The notes under the pieces were generated by a model. The model saw only the letters and a list, made by a program, of their open reading frames with translations. It made no database searches and was not told the DNA's origin. From contig NZ_LGKP01000021.1 of assembly GCF_001306135.1 (NCBI RefSeq), positions 1 through 64,000 on the forward strand: a stretch of DNA of 64,000 bases. Reading direction: 5' to 3'. The stretch is from Herpetosiphon geysericola. Lineage in GTDB: Bacteria > Chloroflexota > Chloroflexia > Chloroflexales > Herpetosiphonaceae. Each line of letters opens with the position of its first letter. The stretch's first letter is position 1. This document shows, piece by piece, positions 62,108 to 64,000 of the stretch. The position numbers were made by a program, and so were the translations under genes.

Positions 62108-63983
62108 GAGCAAGCAATTAATCGTCTGGGTGGGCAATACTGGCGCGCAACGAACCGAAGCCGCCCAAGCATGGCTCGCTCAACAATCTGCGGCACGTAC
62201 CTGGCTGCTGAGCATGAATCGGGCCAATTTGGGCCATTGGGCTGGGCTGAATAGCTTTGTTAGCTCGCTCTTGCCCGAAATTAAAGCCCAAGCGCCTGAA
62301 CTTTTGGTCAAATATGATTATGAATTGGCCTTAGTGCTGCCCCAATTGCAACGTGAATTGGCCGTGCGCAACCCAAGCCTGACCGATATTAGCAATCCTC
62401 AAGAACGCACGCGCAATTATGCAGCCGATCGCGCCTTTCGGATTGTGCAAGGCTTGATCGATATGCTGCATGAGTTTCGCCAACATACGCCCGACCAAGC
62501 TTGGGTGATTGTCTGCGATCAGTTTGATCAGGCTGGCTCGTTGGTCACGATGTTTTTCAAAGAATTATTGCGCCGCGCCGACCAACGCTTTGGCTTGACG
62601 ATTGGCTTTTTGATTGAGCCAAACGCTGAGTTACTCGCCGACTATCAAAGTTGGGCCGAGCATGTCGAGGTTATCAATGGCGCTTGGCAAGCTGATCAGC
62701 CAGTTGCTGCATTAGATCCTGCTGAGGCTAAGCAACAGCTTGATGAGCTAGAGCGCGACCACACCTTTGATCCAATTGAAATTGAATTGCACTTGCCGCA
62801 ATTGATTCAGCTGGCAACCGCTGCCAACGAGCCACGCAAGCGGCTTGGCTTTATGCACGAAGGGCTTTCGATCTGCTCAACGCGCGGCTTGTATGCAGAT
62901 GCGCTATATTATGGCGAGCCGTTGCAAGTTGAAATGGAGCGCGATTTCCCTAAGAGCGTTGATTTTCGGCTCAGCGCTTATTTGAAGCTCTACAATTGTT
63001 ATATTGGGCTAAAACAGGCCGAGCCAGCTTTGGCAATTGCCGAAACTGCGGTGAGCATTACCGATAATCCAGCCCGTTTATTTAGCTGGTATTACTTGAT
63101 TGCGATGATTCATGGGCGCTTTGCAGTGCCCCGCGATTATGATCAGGCAGAGCATTATCTTAATTTGGGCATTGAAGCGATTCAGCAGGCTGATATTCCG
63201 GCCCAAGAAAAACTCTTCCAATCATCGTTTAATCGCAATGGCTTGGCATTAATTCGCCACTTCCAAAAACGGCCCTTGGAAGCAATTGAAATTTGCCAAG
63301 AATGTTACAAACAGCTAGAAACTGGCTTGGATACTGAGGAACATAAATTACATCGCTCGGTGTTGCTGTATAACATTGCCCAAGTATACGATTCGCTCAA
63401 AGATTACCAGAATGCGCTGCACTATTACACCTTGACGATTGAAATGGACCCCAACTACGCCGAATATTATAATGAGCGCGCTAATATTTATCTGCAAATT
63501 GGCGATTATGCAGCAGCCGAGCGTGATTATCGTCAATCGATCGAGCTTAGCCCGCCGTATACCGAAGTGTGGACCAACCTTGCTCAATGTTACCAATTGC
63601 AAGACGAGTTTGAGCAAGCAGTTGGCGCATTTAGCCGAGCGCTAGATATTGATCCCAAAAATGTGGTGGCGCTCAACCATCGGGCCGAATGCTACGAAGC
63701 TTTGGGCCAAACTCAGGCTGCGATCGACGATTATAGCGATAGCCTGAGGCTCAAACCAAGCGACTCAGGCATTGTTGCCAACCGCGCAATTCTCTATTAT
63801 GAGCTTGGCGATTTGGTTGCCTCGTTGGCCGATTTGAACACCGCGATTGAATTGCAGCCCGATTTGGCTGAGCTGTATGAAAATCGCGCGGTAGCCTTGG
63901 AAGCGCTCGAACGCTATCCAGAAGCTGAGCACGATCGCCAACAAGCGATATTGTTGGCCAACGCCCACGAAGTTAATGCCTAA
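62097..63983 (+). CDS. TPR protein with degenerate NTPase-like N-terminal domain
   Basis: A 628-residue cytoplasmic protein, start overlapping the M50 stop by 11 bases (AAAGG upstream), so cotranslated. The N-terminal 195 residues resemble an AAA/STAND ATPase fold but the P-loop position reads VWVGNTGAQRT without the Gly-Lys-Thr, while a Walker B-like VIVCDQFDQ is present. From about 240 to 628 there are roughly ten TPR-like units, the last six canonical (YYNERANIYLQIGDYAAAERDY, ALNHRAECYEALGQTQAAIDDY). Probably a scaffold for the peptide maturation or export complex (inference). Confidence 0.85.
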   Translation: MTSKSKQLIVWVGNTGAQRTEAAQAWLAQQSAARTWLLSMNRANLGHWAGLNSFVSSLLPEIKAQAPELLVKYDYELALVLPQLQRELAVRNPSLTDISNPQERTRNYAADRAFRIVQGLIDMLHEFRQHTPDQAWVIVCDQFDQAGSLVTMFFKELLRRADQRFGLTIGFLIEPNAELLADYQSWAEHVEVINGAWQADQPVAALDPAEAKQQLDELERDHTFDPIEIELHLPQLIQLATAANEPRKRLGFMHEGLSICSTRGLYADALYYGEPLQVEMERDFPKSVDFRLSAYLKLYNCYIGLKQAEPALAIAETAVSITDNPARLFSWYYLIAMIHGRFAVPRDYDQAEHYLNLGIEAIQQADIPAQEKLFQSSFNRNGLALIRHFQKRPLEAIEICQECYKQLETGLDTEEHKLHRSVLLYNIAQVYDSLKDYQNALHYYTLTIEMDPNYAEYYNERANIYLQIGDYAAAERDYRQSIELSPPYTEVWTNLAQCYQLQDEFEQAVGAFSRALDIDPKNVVALNHRAECYEALGQTQAAIDDYSDSLRLKPSDSGIVANRAILYYELGDLVASLADLNTAIELQPDLAELYENRAVALEALERYPEAEHDRQQAILLANAHEVNA

Positions 63984-64000
63984 AGCCTGAGTTGTTGGCG

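Overview
The window reads as a chromosomal segment of a filamentous Chloroflexota bacterium close to Herpetosiphon. This is inferred, not searched. The signs are moderate GC with abundant intergenic TTCGTG-type repeats, a complete F-type ATP synthase operon next to mreB, rodA and rodZ-like genes, eukaryote-like Ser/Thr kinase signalling, a secreted GH13/CBM20 amylase, and very large surface propeller proteins. Most genes have clear AGGAG-type ribosome sites. Several start at TTG or GTG. The best promoters fit TTGACA-N17-TATACT.

Layout. 1-4.4 kb: an IS5-like transposase tail at the edge, a glycosyltransferase with a DUF402 protein, then DinB, nitroreductase, lipoprotein and NUDIX genes. 4.6-10.6 kb: a lone receiver protein, proline/glutamate catabolism (P5C dehydrogenase) with a PyrK-like Fe-S protein, ATP-type PEP carboxykinase and an HD-domain protein. 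10.9-18.9 kb: mreB and atpBEFHAGDC, all on the minus strand. 19-32.8 kb: amylase; a histidine kinase - Uma2 - small HTH - DNA methyltransferase operon; an AI-2E family permease with a VanW protein; an RsbR-like STAS protein; a PhoD-type phosphatase. 33-41 kb: an 1134-residue surface propeller protein, an OmpR-type regulator and a carbohydrate ABC importer without its ATPase. 41-43.5 kb: tRNA-Glu, a truncated Thg1-like gene, a Gfo/Idh/MocA oxidoreductase and yajQ. 43.5-51.8 kb: a morphogenesis and phospho-signalling block (RodZ-like; small protein, FHA, VWA, PP2C and kinase-PQQ operon; RodA). 52-59 kb: an atypical LuxR-type regulator, a TolB-like lipoprotein, CorA, an unrecognised 309-residue protein and two GNAT acetyltransferases.

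The most striking region is 59.1-64.0 kb. Nine consecutive tiny genes encode 30-38 residue peptides with an almost invariant 23-residue N-terminal part. That part ends in Gly-Gly-Cys or Gly-Ser-Cys and is followed by a hypervariable Gly/Pro/Ile-rich tail that ends in Pro in eight of nine cases. They are followed by a membrane protein joining a PqqD-like (RRE-type) domain to an M50 (HELGH) peptidase, and by an overlapping TPR protein with a degenerate nucleotide-binding-like N-terminus. This has the architecture of a ribosomally made, post-translationally modified peptide (RiPP) locus with a multi-member precursor library. The precursor family is not one I recognise, and no maturase or exporter lies inside the window, which ends 17 bases after the TPR gene.

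Intergenic space is rich in three repeat families: (A) tandem TTCGTG/CACGAAG units, (B) GGGG(T/A)TCAGGG-type units, and (C) a roughly 65-base two-hairpin element seen three times with paired base changes in its stems.
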